Assembly: GCA_035623275.1 (NCBI GenBank) | Contig: DASPTT010000116.1 | Span: 1-14,389 of the forward strand | Source: DASPTT01 sp035623275 | GTDB lineage: Bacteria; Actinomycetota; Acidimicrobiia; Acidimicrobiales; UBA8190 | DNA length: 14,389 nt | Direction: 5' to 3' | Shown: in pieces, positions 7,318-13,500 of the stretch | How the letters are laid out: every line of letters starts with the position of its first letter | How positions within the stretch are numbered: the first letter of the stretch is position 1 | The notes under the pieces: model-generated | Told to the model about the DNA's origin: nothing | Seen by the model: the letters and a program-made list of their open reading frames with translations, nothing else | The model's database searches: none | Program-made: the position numbers and the translations under genes

Positions 7318-8217
7318 TCAATGCGATGGCGTGCCGTGACGGGCGAGGAACTCGACAACAGCGGCAGTGAACGCATCGTTCCGGTCGCCTGCCACCATGT
7401 GCCCCGCCCCCGACACGTCGATGAACTCCACCGCCGGGAACCGGGCGCAGAACTCCGCCGCCTTCTCGGCACTCACGAGGTCGCTGACCCGCCCACGCAC
7501 GAGCATGACGGGGACATCGGCGACCATGCGCTCGGCCGCGTCGTGGAGCCGGTTGATATCGAGGACCTCCTCCGGGCCCGATCCGCCCTCCGCGAACATG
7601 AACCGCGGATCCCAGTGCCAGTAGAACCGGCCGCCGCGTTCGCGTAGGTTCTTTCGGAGGCCGGCCACGTCGGTGGGCCTGGCGCGATGAGGGTTGTAGG
7701 CCGCGACGGCCTCGGCGACCTCTTCCAGCGATGAGAACCCGGCCTGGGCGCGCTCCACCATGAACGCACCGATGCGCTGCGCTCCCACCTCCTCCATGTC
7801 GGGGACGATGTCCACGAGCACGACCCCGTGGGCAACACCTGGAGCGAGCTCGCCGGTCAGCAGAATCGAGGTCAAGCCGCCGAGGGAGGCGCCGACAAGC
7901 ACAGGCGGGTCATCGAGTTGCGCAAGGACGAGTCGGACGTCCTCAGCGAAGCTCTCAAGACGGTAGTCACCGACCTCCGACCATGCCGAGTCACCGTGGC
8001 CACGGGCGTCGAGTGTCAGCGCCTGCCAGCCACGCTCGGCGACCCTTGCCGCCGTTCCGCCCCAGGAGTGGCGCGTCTGACCGCCACCGTGCAGGAAGAC
8101 GACCGGCGCGTGGCGGGGGTCGCCCCGGCGATCGCCCGCGAGGCGGAGTCCATCCCTGCCCTCAAAATGAAGGACCGCTACGTCCGCTCCCATGCCGGGA
8201 GAGTGTCTCGTCTCCAC
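7318..8217 (-). CDS. Alpha/beta hydrolase fold protein
   Basis: This is a 299-residue single-domain alpha/beta hydrolase. The oxyanion-hole segment is VVFLHGGGQTRHSW (39-52), the nucleophile elbow is VGASLGG with Ser111, the acid is Asp246 in LVRGRVSDLVS, and the base is His273 in VSGAGHMVAGD. A helical lid spans about 137-225. The triad is intact, so it should be an active esterase, lactonase, epoxide-hydrolase-like or haloperoxidase-like enzyme. The order and the GxSxGG elbow do not settle which. It has no signal peptide or membrane segment, so it is cytoplasmic. GTG 8217 and ATG 8193 are both possible, and neither has a Shine-Dalgarno sequence. CATACG at 8223-8228 would suit a leaderless start at 8217. 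The short scarred ORF lies immediately upstream in the same direction. Confidence 0.9.
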   Translation of the reverse strand: METRHSPGMGADVAVLHFEGRDGLRLAGDRRGDPRHAPVVFLHGGGQTRHSWGGTAARVAERGWQALTLDARGHGDSAWSEVGDYRLESFAEDVRLVLAQLDDPPVLVGASLGGLTSILLTGELAPGVAHGVVLVDIVPDMEEVGAQRIGAFMVERAQAGFSSLEEVAEAVAAYNPHRARPTDVAGLRKNLRERGGRFYWHWDPRFMFAEGGSGPEEVLDINRLHDAAERMVADVPVMLVRGRVSDLVSAEKAAEFCARFPAVEFIDVSGAGHMVAGDRNDAFTAAVVEFLARHGTPSH

Positions 8218-8246
8218 ACGCGTATGCGCAAGCCACTCAGAGGTCG

Positions 8247-8396
8247 TTACTCGAGTTGTCTTGCGGGACCCGGACGATGGCGTCGAGTCACGACCGTCGC
8301 CATCGTGACTCGTTCCTGGTCCGCACAGTCACTCCGGTAGATGCCCGCTGTCGTGCACGTACCGTCAGTCCGGGTGTCGGTTCCACTTTTCGACAC
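8247..8396 (-). CDS. Short Cys-containing ORF, apparently truncated or scrambled at its 3' half
   Basis: This 49-residue minus ORF (GTG 8396, stop TAA 8247-8249) is preceded by AAGGGG six bases upstream. An in-frame ATG at 8402 would add two residues. Residues 12-33 read GTCTTAGIYRSDC followed by ADQERVTMA. From memory this looks like the N-terminal half of short bacterial proteins with a C-x3-G-(I/V)-Y-x-S-x-C pattern, distantly like YjzC, which continue with a Gly-Asp/Glu then FPPC and a Trp. Here that continuation is absent. After Ala33 the reading becomes Arg-rich (TRRHRPGPARQLE), exactly where the inverted copies at 8274-8293 start. It is therefore probably a broken gene, or else a new short variant. 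It lies about 55 bases downstream of the tRNA on the same strand. Function is unknown. Confidence 0.42.
   Translation of the reverse strand: MSKSGTDTRTDGTCTTAGIYRSDCADQERVTMATVVTRRHRPGPARQLE
8274..8312. repeat. Two overlapping, mutually exclusive inverted repeats
   Basis: The 15-base block at 8298-8312 is inversely copied twice to its left. 8303-8312 pairs perfectly over 10 bases with 8284-8293 (loop of nine), and 8298-8306 pairs perfectly over nine bases with 8274-8282 (loop of 15). Both pairings use 8303-8306, so only one hairpin can form at a time. The pattern fits a template-switch mutation, an attenuator-like RNA, or an assembly artefact. Confidence 0.75.
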
Positions 8397-8456
8397 GTTC
8401 ATCCCCTTCGCTCAGCATCACCCAAGAGAGGGACCGCGGTCACCAGCGCCTGGTCG

Positions 8457-8530
8457 TGGGGGTGGAGGGAGTCGAACCCTCACTGGGGGCGTTTTAAGCG
8501 CCCTGCCTCTGCCGATTGGGCTACACCCCC
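8457..8530 (-). tRNA. tRNA with UAA anticodon (tRNA-Leu-like), short variable loop
   Basis: A full 74-base cloverleaf is visible on the minus strand. The seven-pair acceptor GGGGGTG/CACCCCC is 8524-8530 with 8458-8464, and the discriminator A is at 8457. U8 and A9 are present, and the D arm is three pairs, GCC/GGC. The anticodon stem GGGCG/CGCCC encloses CTTAAAA, which puts UAA at 8494-8496. The variable loop has only five bases, and the T arm is GAGGG-TTCGACT-CCCTC. CCA is not encoded. UAA reads the Leu codon UUA and A73 fits leucine, but bacterial tRNA-Leu normally has a long variable arm, so the amino-acid identity is less sure than the gene itself. I noticed no in-frame TTA codon in the genes called here. 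It lies just downstream of the esterase terminator hairpin. Confidence 0.92.
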
Positions 8531-8539
8531 GGGTGCGCC

Positions 8540-8563
8540 ACGCGCCGGCGACCCCCGGCGCGT
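8540..8563 (-). terminator. Nine-pair GC-rich hairpin at the end of the carboxylesterase gene
   Basis: ACGCGCCGG (8540-8548) and CCGGCGCGT (8555-8563) pair perfectly around a six-base loop. The stem begins at the last base of the esterase stop codon and ends ten bases before the tRNA. There is no U-tract, which is common for actinobacterial terminators. It could also shape the 5' end of a tRNA precursor if transcription reads through. Confidence 0.6.
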
Positions 8564-10110
8564 CACTCATGATGGTGGCCGCCGCCGGGGTGGGCGTCCA
8601 CTTCGTCCCAGATGGCCCGCTCGGCGCCCCGGGGATCGGCCTCGAGGCCCGAGGCGGCGCCGAAGACCATGGTCGAGCGGCCTCCGGTGTCGTAGGCGGG
8701 CCAGTCCCCGACCGCGTCGCATGCCGGGTCGCCGGTGCGCGCGAAGGCGAGCCACGCCTGCTGCATGCGCACCGAAAGGGCGAAGGCGTCCTCGCCGCCA
8801 CCCGTGAAGGCGTGCACCGCCGGGTTGGCGACCGTGCCGAAGACGAAGGGGATCTCCAGCCCGTGAGGCGAGCCAAAGACACCGCCGAGGAACGGCGACT
8901 CCCAGGTGAAGGCATACGAGAAGGCGGGTGCGTCGTGGGCAGCGTGTGTCTCGGCCAGGTGGATCGACGGGAGCCGGAACACGTAGTCGCTCACGATGGC
9001 GACCCAGAGGTCGCGCGCCGCGATCGATTCCCCTCGCGCCGCACGCGCCCCGACGTAGGCGTCGACCACCGCGTCAGCGGCGGCCGGGGACACGAAGCGG
9101 GCCAGGCGCCCCACGACCGCAGGGACATCGAGCGACGGCATGGCGGGGTCGAGTGCGAGGTACAGCGCCGCCTCGTCGCGGTTGGCGCCGATGAGCACGG
9201 GGACCCGCGGCGTGAGGTGGTCGGCCATCGCCTGCTCGGGCGAGCGAGTGAGGGCCGCGCCGTCGACCACGGGGAGGAACGGCAGGGGCAGCCCGCCGTC
9301 CCCGGGCACCTGCGCGGCCAGCTGCCTCGTGGCGGCCACGAGCTCGTCGGCCGTGGCACGGGCCAGCGAGCCACGTTCGACCGGCCCCACGTCGAGCAGG
9401 GCCGCCAGCCGCTCGGCACGCCGCGCCCCCCACTCGACGGTCCCGGTGGCCGGAGGCCCGCTCTGGAGCACTGCCCGGCGGAACAACCCGTCGGCCGCCG
9501 ACGACCCGAGGAGGTCCGCGATGCTCATGGCGCCGGCGGACTCGCCGAACACGGTGACGTTGTCGGGGTCGCCCCCGAACCCCCCGATGTGCTCCCGGAC
9601 CCATCGCAGGGCGGCGAGCTGGTCGAGCAGGCCCCAATTGCCGCACGCGCCCGACTCGGGTTCGGCGAGGCCCGGATGGGCCAGGAACCCGAGGGCCCCG
9701 AGCCGGTAGTTGAACGTCACCACCACGGCGTCGTGGCCCGCGAGGTGGCGCCCCTCGAACAGGGCGCTCGCCCCCGTGCCGGTCGTGAACCCGCCCCCGT
9801 GGTGCCACACCAGCACCGGCCGGCGCCGGTCGTCGAGCCCGGGCGTCCAGACGTTGAGGTTCAGGCAGTCCTCGTCCGCGTCGAGGGGATCCCCAGGGAG
9901 GCTGAGGCCGGGAACGGGAGGCGACTGCGGTGCGATCGGGCCCCACGACCCGGCGTCGCGCACGCCGGTCCAGCGCGCCGGGCGCTCGGGCGGGCGCCAG
10001 CGGCCCCCCCGGGGGTCGACGCGGGCATAGGGGATGCCCCGGAAGACCCAGGTCCGGCCCTGCCGGTCCCCCCGGACCAGTCCCGCCGCCGTGCTCGCCA
10101 CCCCGTCCAC
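8563..10110 (-). CDS. Type B carboxylesterase
   Basis: This 515-residue carboxylesterase/lipase family member (PF00135) shows the standard landmarks in order. FRGIPYA is at 23-29, the signature EDCLNLNVWTP at 80-90, the oxyanion loop HHGGGF at 103-108 and FNYRLGALGFL at 133-143. The nucleophile elbow is FGESAGA with Ser191, the acid is Glu313 in NRDEAALYL, and the base is His416 in GSPHGLEIPF. The triad is intact, so it should hydrolyse carboxylic esters; para-nitrobenzyl-esterase-like enzymes are the usual bacterial relatives. There is no signal peptide, so it is probably cytoplasmic. GTG 10110 is fixed by GAGGAGG at 10118-10124. Transcription is probably from the promoter at 10164-10192 and controlled by the palindrome at 10133-10157. 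It is divergent from the NlpC/P60 gene and ends in the hairpin before the tRNA. Confidence 0.95.
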   Translation of the reverse strand: MDGVASTAAGLVRGDRQGRTWVFRGIPYARVDPRGGRWRPPERPARWTGVRDAGSWGPIAPQSPPVPGLSLPGDPLDADEDCLNLNVWTPGLDDRRRPVLVWHHGGGFTTGTGASALFEGRHLAGHDAVVVTFNYRLGALGFLAHPGLAEPESGACGNWGLLDQLAALRWVREHIGGFGGDPDNVTVFGESAGAMSIADLLGSSAADGLFRRAVLQSGPPATGTVEWGARRAERLAALLDVGPVERGSLARATADELVAATRQLAAQVPGDGGLPLPFLPVVDGAALTRSPEQAMADHLTPRVPVLIGANRDEAALYLALDPAMPSLDVPAVVGRLARFVSPAAADAVVDAYVGARAARGESIAARDLWVAIVSDYVFRLPSIHLAETHAAHDAPAFSYAFTWESPFLGGVFGSPHGLEIPFVFGTVANPAVHAFTGGGEDAFALSVRMQQAWLAFARTGDPACDAVGDWPAYDTGGRSTMVFGAASGLEADPRGAERAIWDEVDAHPGGGHHHE

Positions 10111-10117
10111 GGGCAGG

Positions 10118-10124
10118 CCTCCTC
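10118..10124 (-). promoter_or_regulatory. Shine-Dalgarno GAGGAGG that fixes the esterase GTG start
   Basis: GAGGAGG on the minus strand stands seven bases before the GTG at 10110, a near-ideal spacing that supports this non-ATG start. Confidence 0.8.
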
Positions 10125-10132
10125 GGACGCGC

Positions 10133-10157
10133 GTGACCTGGTGTTCATCCAGGTCAC
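10133..10157. promoter_or_regulatory. Perfect 9-7-9 palindrome, likely operator of the esterase promoter
   Basis: GTGACCTGG (10133-10141) and CCAGGTCAC (10149-10157) are exact reverse complements separated by seven bases. The element starts at the predicted transcription start of the esterase and ends before its ribosome site, the classic position for a repressor site of TetR, GntR or similar type. As RNA it would also form a nine-pair hairpin in the leader. No regulator gene adjoins in this window. Confidence 0.65.
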
Positions 10158-10163
10158 AAGGGC

Positions 10164-10192
10164 ACGGTAGAAGGCGATCGGGGGAGGGTCAA
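10164..10192 (-). promoter_or_regulatory. Sigma-A-type promoter of the carboxylesterase gene
   Basis: On the minus strand, TTGACC (10187-10192) matches five of six -35 consensus bases. It is followed after exactly 17 bases by TACCGT (10164-10169), a TAnnnT -10 box. Transcription would start about seven bases on, at 10157, the first base of the palindrome. This is the best promoter in the window. Confidence 0.65.
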
Positions 10193-10232
10193 GGGTGGCC
10201 GACCTTCCCTTTCGCAGCGCAACCGTCCGAAC

Positions 10233-10238
10233 TACTGT
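10233..10238 (+). promoter_or_regulatory. Candidate -10 box for leaderless NlpC/P60 transcription
   Basis: TACTGT fits TAnnnT and ends eight bases before the GTG at 10246, so the message would begin at or next to the start codon. No good -35 hexamer is seen and there is no Shine-Dalgarno sequence before this GTG, both consistent with a leaderless actinobacterial mRNA. Confidence 0.35.
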
Positions 10239-10245
10239 TGTAAGA

Positions 10246-11490
10246 GTGCTACCTGTGACTCGAGTGGTCGAGCGCAGTCCAGCCCGAGGGCTGCCGCGCG
10301 CCACCCTCTTCGTCGCGGCGCTCACGATGGGTCTCGCCGCCGCGGCCATGCCCGCCGGCGCCTCGCCGGCCCACGGCGCAGCGCAGGCGGCCGTCCTGAC
10401 CGACACGAGCTCGCAGATCAGCGCGGACCAGGCACAGGCGACCGCCATCGAGGCACAGATCGCCACCGACCAGCAGAAGGTCAGCGCCCTGGCCGAGCAG
10501 TACGACCAGGCGGCCTACCACCTCCAGCAGGTCCAGTCCCAGCTCGACGCCACCGACGCCAAGCTGGCGCAGGCCCGCTCCCAGGAGGACCAGGCGCGTC
10601 ATCAGCTGCAGGTCGACGCGATCAACGCCTACATGTACGACGCCCCGTCCAACCGGCTGAGCGCGCTGTTCTCGTCGACCTCCGACGCGGGTCAGCTCCA
10701 CGACGTCTACCAGGCCACGGCCATCGGCGACACGACGCAGGCGGCCCAGACGCTGGCCGCCGCCGAGCGGCACCTGGCCGCCGACGAGTCGACGCTCCAG
10801 AGCCAGCAGGCGCAGGCCGGCGCCGACGCGGCCGCCGCCCAGTCGGCCAAGGACCAGGCGCAGGCGCTGACCGCCGCGGCCACCACCACGCTCAACGGCG
10901 TCAAGGGCCAGCTGGCCCAGCTGATCGCCCAGCGCGCCGCCCAGCAGGCGGCCGCAGCGGAAGCCGCCGCAGCCGCGGAGCACAGCGCAGCGGCGCGCGA
11001 GGCGGCGAACCAGCAGGCCGCAGCGGCCGCCGGCGTGGCACAGACATTCGGCGGCGGCGTCCCCGCCGGCGCCCCCGGGGCCGGCGGCCAGGTGGGTACG
11101 GGGTCACCCCAGCAGGCGACGGGCGCCGGGGCGGCGGCCCTGAAGGCGGCCGAGTCGTACCTGGGCGTCCCCTACGTGTGGGGCGGCGCGTCACGCAGCG
11201 GCGTCGACTGCTCGGGATTGACCATGCTCGCCTGGCAGGCGGCGGGCGTCTCGTTGGTGCACTCGGCGGCCATCCAGTACGCGCAGTCCACCCCCATCGC
11301 CCTGAGCCAGGTGCAGCCCGGGGACCTTCTCTTCTACGACCTCGACGGCACGGGGATCGACCACGTGGTGATGTACGTGGGCTCGGGCCCCTACGGGGCG
11401 AACACCATCATCCAGGCGGCGCACACGGGCACCGACGTCGAATTCGACCCCGTCTGGTACCTCGGCCTGGTCGGCGCCGGCCGTCCCTGA
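10246..11490 (+). CDS. Secreted NlpC/P60 peptidoglycan endopeptidase with N-terminal coiled coil (RipA/CwlO-like)
   Basis: This protein of about 414 residues should cut peptide stems of peptidoglycan outside the cell. A basic N-terminus and a hydrophobic stretch (ATLFVAALTMGLAAAAM, about 19-35) form a signal peptide ending near PAHGA. A long Ala/Gln-rich coiled coil occupies about 59-245, then a Gly/Ala/Pro linker. The NlpC/P60 domain from about 296 begins AAESYLGVPYVWGGASRSG. Cys322 in GVDCSGLTM, His373 in GIDHVVMYVG and His393 in QAAHTG form the catalytic set. The coiled coil plus terminal NlpC/P60 layout matches autoinhibited, FtsEX-type regulated hydrolases of Gram-positives (inference). 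An upstream in-frame GTG at 10195 overlaps the divergent esterase promoter and would put about 17 extra residues before the signal peptide, so GTG 10246 (or 10255) is preferred. Confidence 0.93.
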   Translation: MLPVTRVVERSPARGLPRATLFVAALTMGLAAAAMPAGASPAHGAAQAAVLTDTSSQISADQAQATAIEAQIATDQQKVSALAEQYDQAAYHLQQVQSQLDATDAKLAQARSQEDQARHQLQVDAINAYMYDAPSNRLSALFSSTSDAGQLHDVYQATAIGDTTQAAQTLAAAERHLAADESTLQSQQAQAGADAAAAQSAKDQAQALTAAATTTLNGVKGQLAQLIAQRAAQQAAAAEAAAAAEHSAAAREAANQQAAAAAGVAQTFGGGVPAGAPGAGGQVGTGSPQQATGAGAAALKAAESYLGVPYVWGGASRSGVDCSGLTMLAWQAAGVSLVHSAAIQYAQSTPIALSQVQPGDLLFYDLDGTGIDHVVMYVGSGPYGANTIIQAAHTGTDVEFDPVWYLGLVGAGRP

Positions 11491-11493
11491 CCC

Positions 11494-11524
11494 CGCGTCA
11501 GCTCGCCGCCCCGGCGAGCACGCG
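11494..11524 (+). terminator. Strong hairpin terminator after the NlpC/P60 gene
   Basis: GCTCGCCG (11501-11508) and CGGCGAGC (11512-11519) pair over eight bases around a CCC loop. CGCGT (11494-11498) and ACGCG (11520-11524) extend the stem by five more pairs past a two-base bulge. It starts three bases after the TGA. There is no U-tract. It separates the hydrolase from the lipid genes. Confidence 0.7.
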
Positions 11525-11536
11525 AGGCTCCCCGGG

Positions 11537-11542
11537 TACCAT
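11537..11542 (+). promoter_or_regulatory. Candidate -10 box upstream of the acyltransferase gene
   Basis: TACCAT fits TAnnnT and would start transcription near 11549, at a GTG that opens a seven-codon ORF. That ORF stops at 11570-11572, overlapping the acyltransferase GTG. The -35 position falls inside the preceding terminator hairpin and matches poorly. Confidence 0.3.
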
Positions 11543-11568
11543 TGCCAGGTGAGCGTCGGGGAGGCGCA

Positions 11569-12441
11569 GTGAGCGTGGGAGAGGAGACAGCGCCGCGGGT
11601 CCAGCGCGCCGCGCTGGTGCCGCTGCCGCGCGTCGAGGACATCACGGTCGGCGGCACGCGGTTGAGCGACGTCGACGAGTGGGGCCGCTCCGAGCACATC
11701 CGGGAACTGGTCCGGCGCGTCTACGCGCCGATCTACAAGTACTGGTTCCGCGTCGAGTGGGAAGGCCTCGAGAAGATCCCCCGGACCGGCGGCGCCCTGC
11801 TCGTGGCCAACCACGCGGCGGCCATCCCGTCCGACGCGCCGGTGATCATGCACGGGATCGAGGAGGAGCTCGGCCGGCCCGTCTACGGCCTGGCGGACTT
11901 TTTCTTCCGCACCGTGCCGTGGGTAGGCACCGCCTGGTCGCGCGTGGGCGGCGTCGCCGCCCATCCCGACAACGCGCTTCGCATCCTGGCCGAGCAGGGC
12001 CAGCTCGCCCTGGTGTTCCCCGAAGGGACCAAGGGGCCGTCGAAGACCTACACGGACCGCTACCGGCTGCGGCGCTTCGGACGGGGCGGCTTCGTAGAGA
12101 TCGCCATGCGTGCCGGGGTCCCGATCATCCCCATCGCGGTGGTCGGCGCGGAGGAATCCATGCCCATCATCATGCGGCTGCCCAACCTGGCCAAGGCGCT
12201 GGGTGTGCCGTACGTGCCCATCACGGCCAACATGCTGCTCTTCGGCCCCCTCGGCGTCGCCCTGTACTTCCCGTCGAAGTTCAAGCTGCGCGTCCTCGAT
12301 CCCGTGATGTTCGACGTGCCGTCCGGCCAGGAGCGCTACTTCAAGAGCCGCATCATGGAGGAGGCGGAGAACATCCGCATGAGCCTCCAGGAGACCCTCT
12401 ACGACATGCTGCGCGAGCGCCGCAGCGTGTGGTTCGGCTGA
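11569..12441 (+). CDS. PlsC-like lysophospholipid acyltransferase family protein
   Basis: This 290-residue glycerolipid acyltransferase homologue would move an acyl chain from acyl-CoA or acyl-ACP to a lipid alcohol at the membrane face. Visible blocks are LLVANHAAAIPSDAP (78-91) for the His-Asp active site, ADFFFRTVPWVG (109-120), VFPEGTKGPSK (149-159) for the phosphate/acceptor block, and VPIIPIAVVG (184-193). The His82 to Asp89 spacing is six residues rather than the four of canonical PlsC (HX4D). From memory this variant occurs in actinobacterial and DGAT-like relatives. There is no clear transmembrane helix; the protein is probably membrane-associated. GTG 11569 is fixed by GGGGAGG at 11558-11564. 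The SDR gene starts two bases after its stop, so both are co-transcribed. Related acyltransferase-SDR pairs occur elsewhere in actinobacteria, as I recall near Rv0501/Rv0502 in M. tuberculosis. Confidence 0.9.
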   Translation: MSVGEETAPRVQRAALVPLPRVEDITVGGTRLSDVDEWGRSEHIRELVRRVYAPIYKYWFRVEWEGLEKIPRTGGALLVANHAAAIPSDAPVIMHGIEEELGRPVYGLADFFFRTVPWVGTAWSRVGGVAAHPDNALRILAEQGQLALVFPEGTKGPSKTYTDRYRLRRFGRGGFVEIAMRAGVPIIPIAVVGAEESMPIIMRLPNLAKALGVPYVPITANMLLFGPLGVALYFPSKFKLRVLDPVMFDVPSGQERYFKSRIMEEAENIRMSLQETLYDMLRERRSVWFG

Positions 12442-12443
12442 GC

Positions 12444-13493
12444 GTGGGCCGGCGCGTCCTCGTCACCGGGCTCGACACCTTCTGGGGCGGGCGCATGGCC
12501 CAGGCCCTGGAGTCGGACCCCGACATCGAGATGATCCTGGGCATGGGCACCCGCGAGCCCACCGTCCCGCTCGAGCGGGCGGAGTTCGTCCGGGCCGACC
12601 AGACCTACTCCATCCTGTCGCGCATCGTGCGGGCCACCCAGGTGGACACCATCGTCCACACCTTCTTGGTGGTGGACTCCACCCGCGTGCCCGGGCGCGC
12701 CATGCACGAGATCAACGTCATCGGCACGATGAACCTCCTCGCCGCCGCGGGTCAATCGGGCTCGCCCGTGCGCCAGGTGGTGGTGAAGTCCTCCACCCTC
12801 GTCTACGGGTCGGCCTCCACCGACCCCACGTGGTTCCGCGAGGAGCAGGCGCGCACCTCCCCTGCCCGCACCCGGGTCGAGCGCTCGCTCATCGAGGTCG
12901 AGGGCTTCGTGCGGGACTTCGCCGAGGACAACCCGGCCACCGTGGTCACCGTGCTGCGCTTCGCCAACGTGCTCGGGACCGACATCGTGACCCCCATCAG
13001 CCTGAACCTGTCCCGGCCGCTGTGCCCGTCGGTCGCCGGCTTCGACCCGCTCCTGCAGTTCGTGGAGGAGGACGACGTCGTGCGCTGCCTCGAGCACGTC
13101 ACGCGTCATCGGATCCCGGGCCTCTACAACGTCGCCGGCGCCGGCAAGGTGCCCTGGAGCGAGGTGGCCAAGGTGTGCGGCACGCGCCTGCTCCCGCTGC
13201 CGCCCGTGGGCACCCGGGCCTTCGCCGCCCCGCTGGCGCGGGCCGGGCTCATCGAGTTCCCGCCCGAGCTCGAGAGCCTGTTGCGCTTCGGGCGCGGTGT
13301 GGACACCAGCCGGCTGGCCAAGACCGGCTTCACCACCCGCTACACATCCCTCGGGGCGGTGGAGAGCTTCATCCGCGCCCTGCGGCTTCGCCGGAGCCTG
13401 GGCAAGACCCCGCCCTCCTACACCTACGAGCAGGACGTCGAGCAGTTCTTCCGCCACTCGCCGGCGGTGGTGAACACTCCGGTCGACGGCTGA
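12444..13493 (+). CDS. Atypical extended SDR / NAD-dependent epimerase-like protein
   Basis: This 349-residue Rossmann protein is of the NAD-dependent epimerase/dehydratase type. The dinucleotide-binding loop is RVLVTGLDTFWGGRMA (4-19), where the usual TGxxGxxG reads TGxxTFxGG. VDTIVHTFL (67-75) corresponds to the DxVxHxA strand, INVIGTMNLL (90-99) and VKSSTLVYGS (114-123) are conserved. After YGS the active-site YxxxK expected about 25 residues on is replaced by ARTRVERS (141-148), so ordinary SDR catalysis looks unlikely. VLRFANVLGTD, LQFVEEDDVV and GLYNVAG complete the extended-SDR landmarks. It may bind NAD(H) as a sensor or chaperone of lipid synthesis, or use other residues. GTG 12444 follows the acyltransferase stop by two bases. 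The gene ends seven bases from the convergent acetyltransferase, whose stop region can pair with its own in a short GCTGA/TCAGC stem. Confidence 0.88.
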   Translation: MGRRVLVTGLDTFWGGRMAQALESDPDIEMILGMGTREPTVPLERAEFVRADQTYSILSRIVRATQVDTIVHTFLVVDSTRVPGRAMHEINVIGTMNLLAAAGQSGSPVRQVVVKSSTLVYGSASTDPTWFREEQARTSPARTRVERSLIEVEGFVRDFAEDNPATVVTVLRFANVLGTDIVTPISLNLSRPLCPSVAGFDPLLQFVEEDDVVRCLEHVTRHRIPGLYNVAGAGKVPWSEVAKVCGTRLLPLPPVGTRAFAAPLARAGLIEFPPELESLLRFGRGVDTSRLAKTGFTTRYTSLGAVESFIRALRLRRSLGKTPPSYTYEQDVEQFFRHSPAVVNTPVDG

Positions 13494-13500
13494 GGACGGG

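Noticed and set aside
8457..8480. Attachment-site repeat of the tRNA 3' end elsewhere in the window
   Set aside because: I scanned for the T-arm/acceptor sequence and found no second copy, and no integrase gene.
8492..8498. Reading the tRNA as a stop-codon suppressor
   Set aside because: A UAA stop reader needs anticodon UUA. With normal U33 placement and five-pair stem the anticodon is UAA, which reads the UUA codon.
8341..10170. 609-codon plus frame opposite the tRNA and carboxylesterase
   Set aside because: Antisense shadow that also runs through the tRNA; the esterase frame has all family signatures.
10195..10245. Upstream GTG as the start of the NlpC/P60 gene
   Set aside because: It lies immediately next to the divergent esterase -35 box, upstream of the candidate -10 box, and adds residues before a normal signal peptide.
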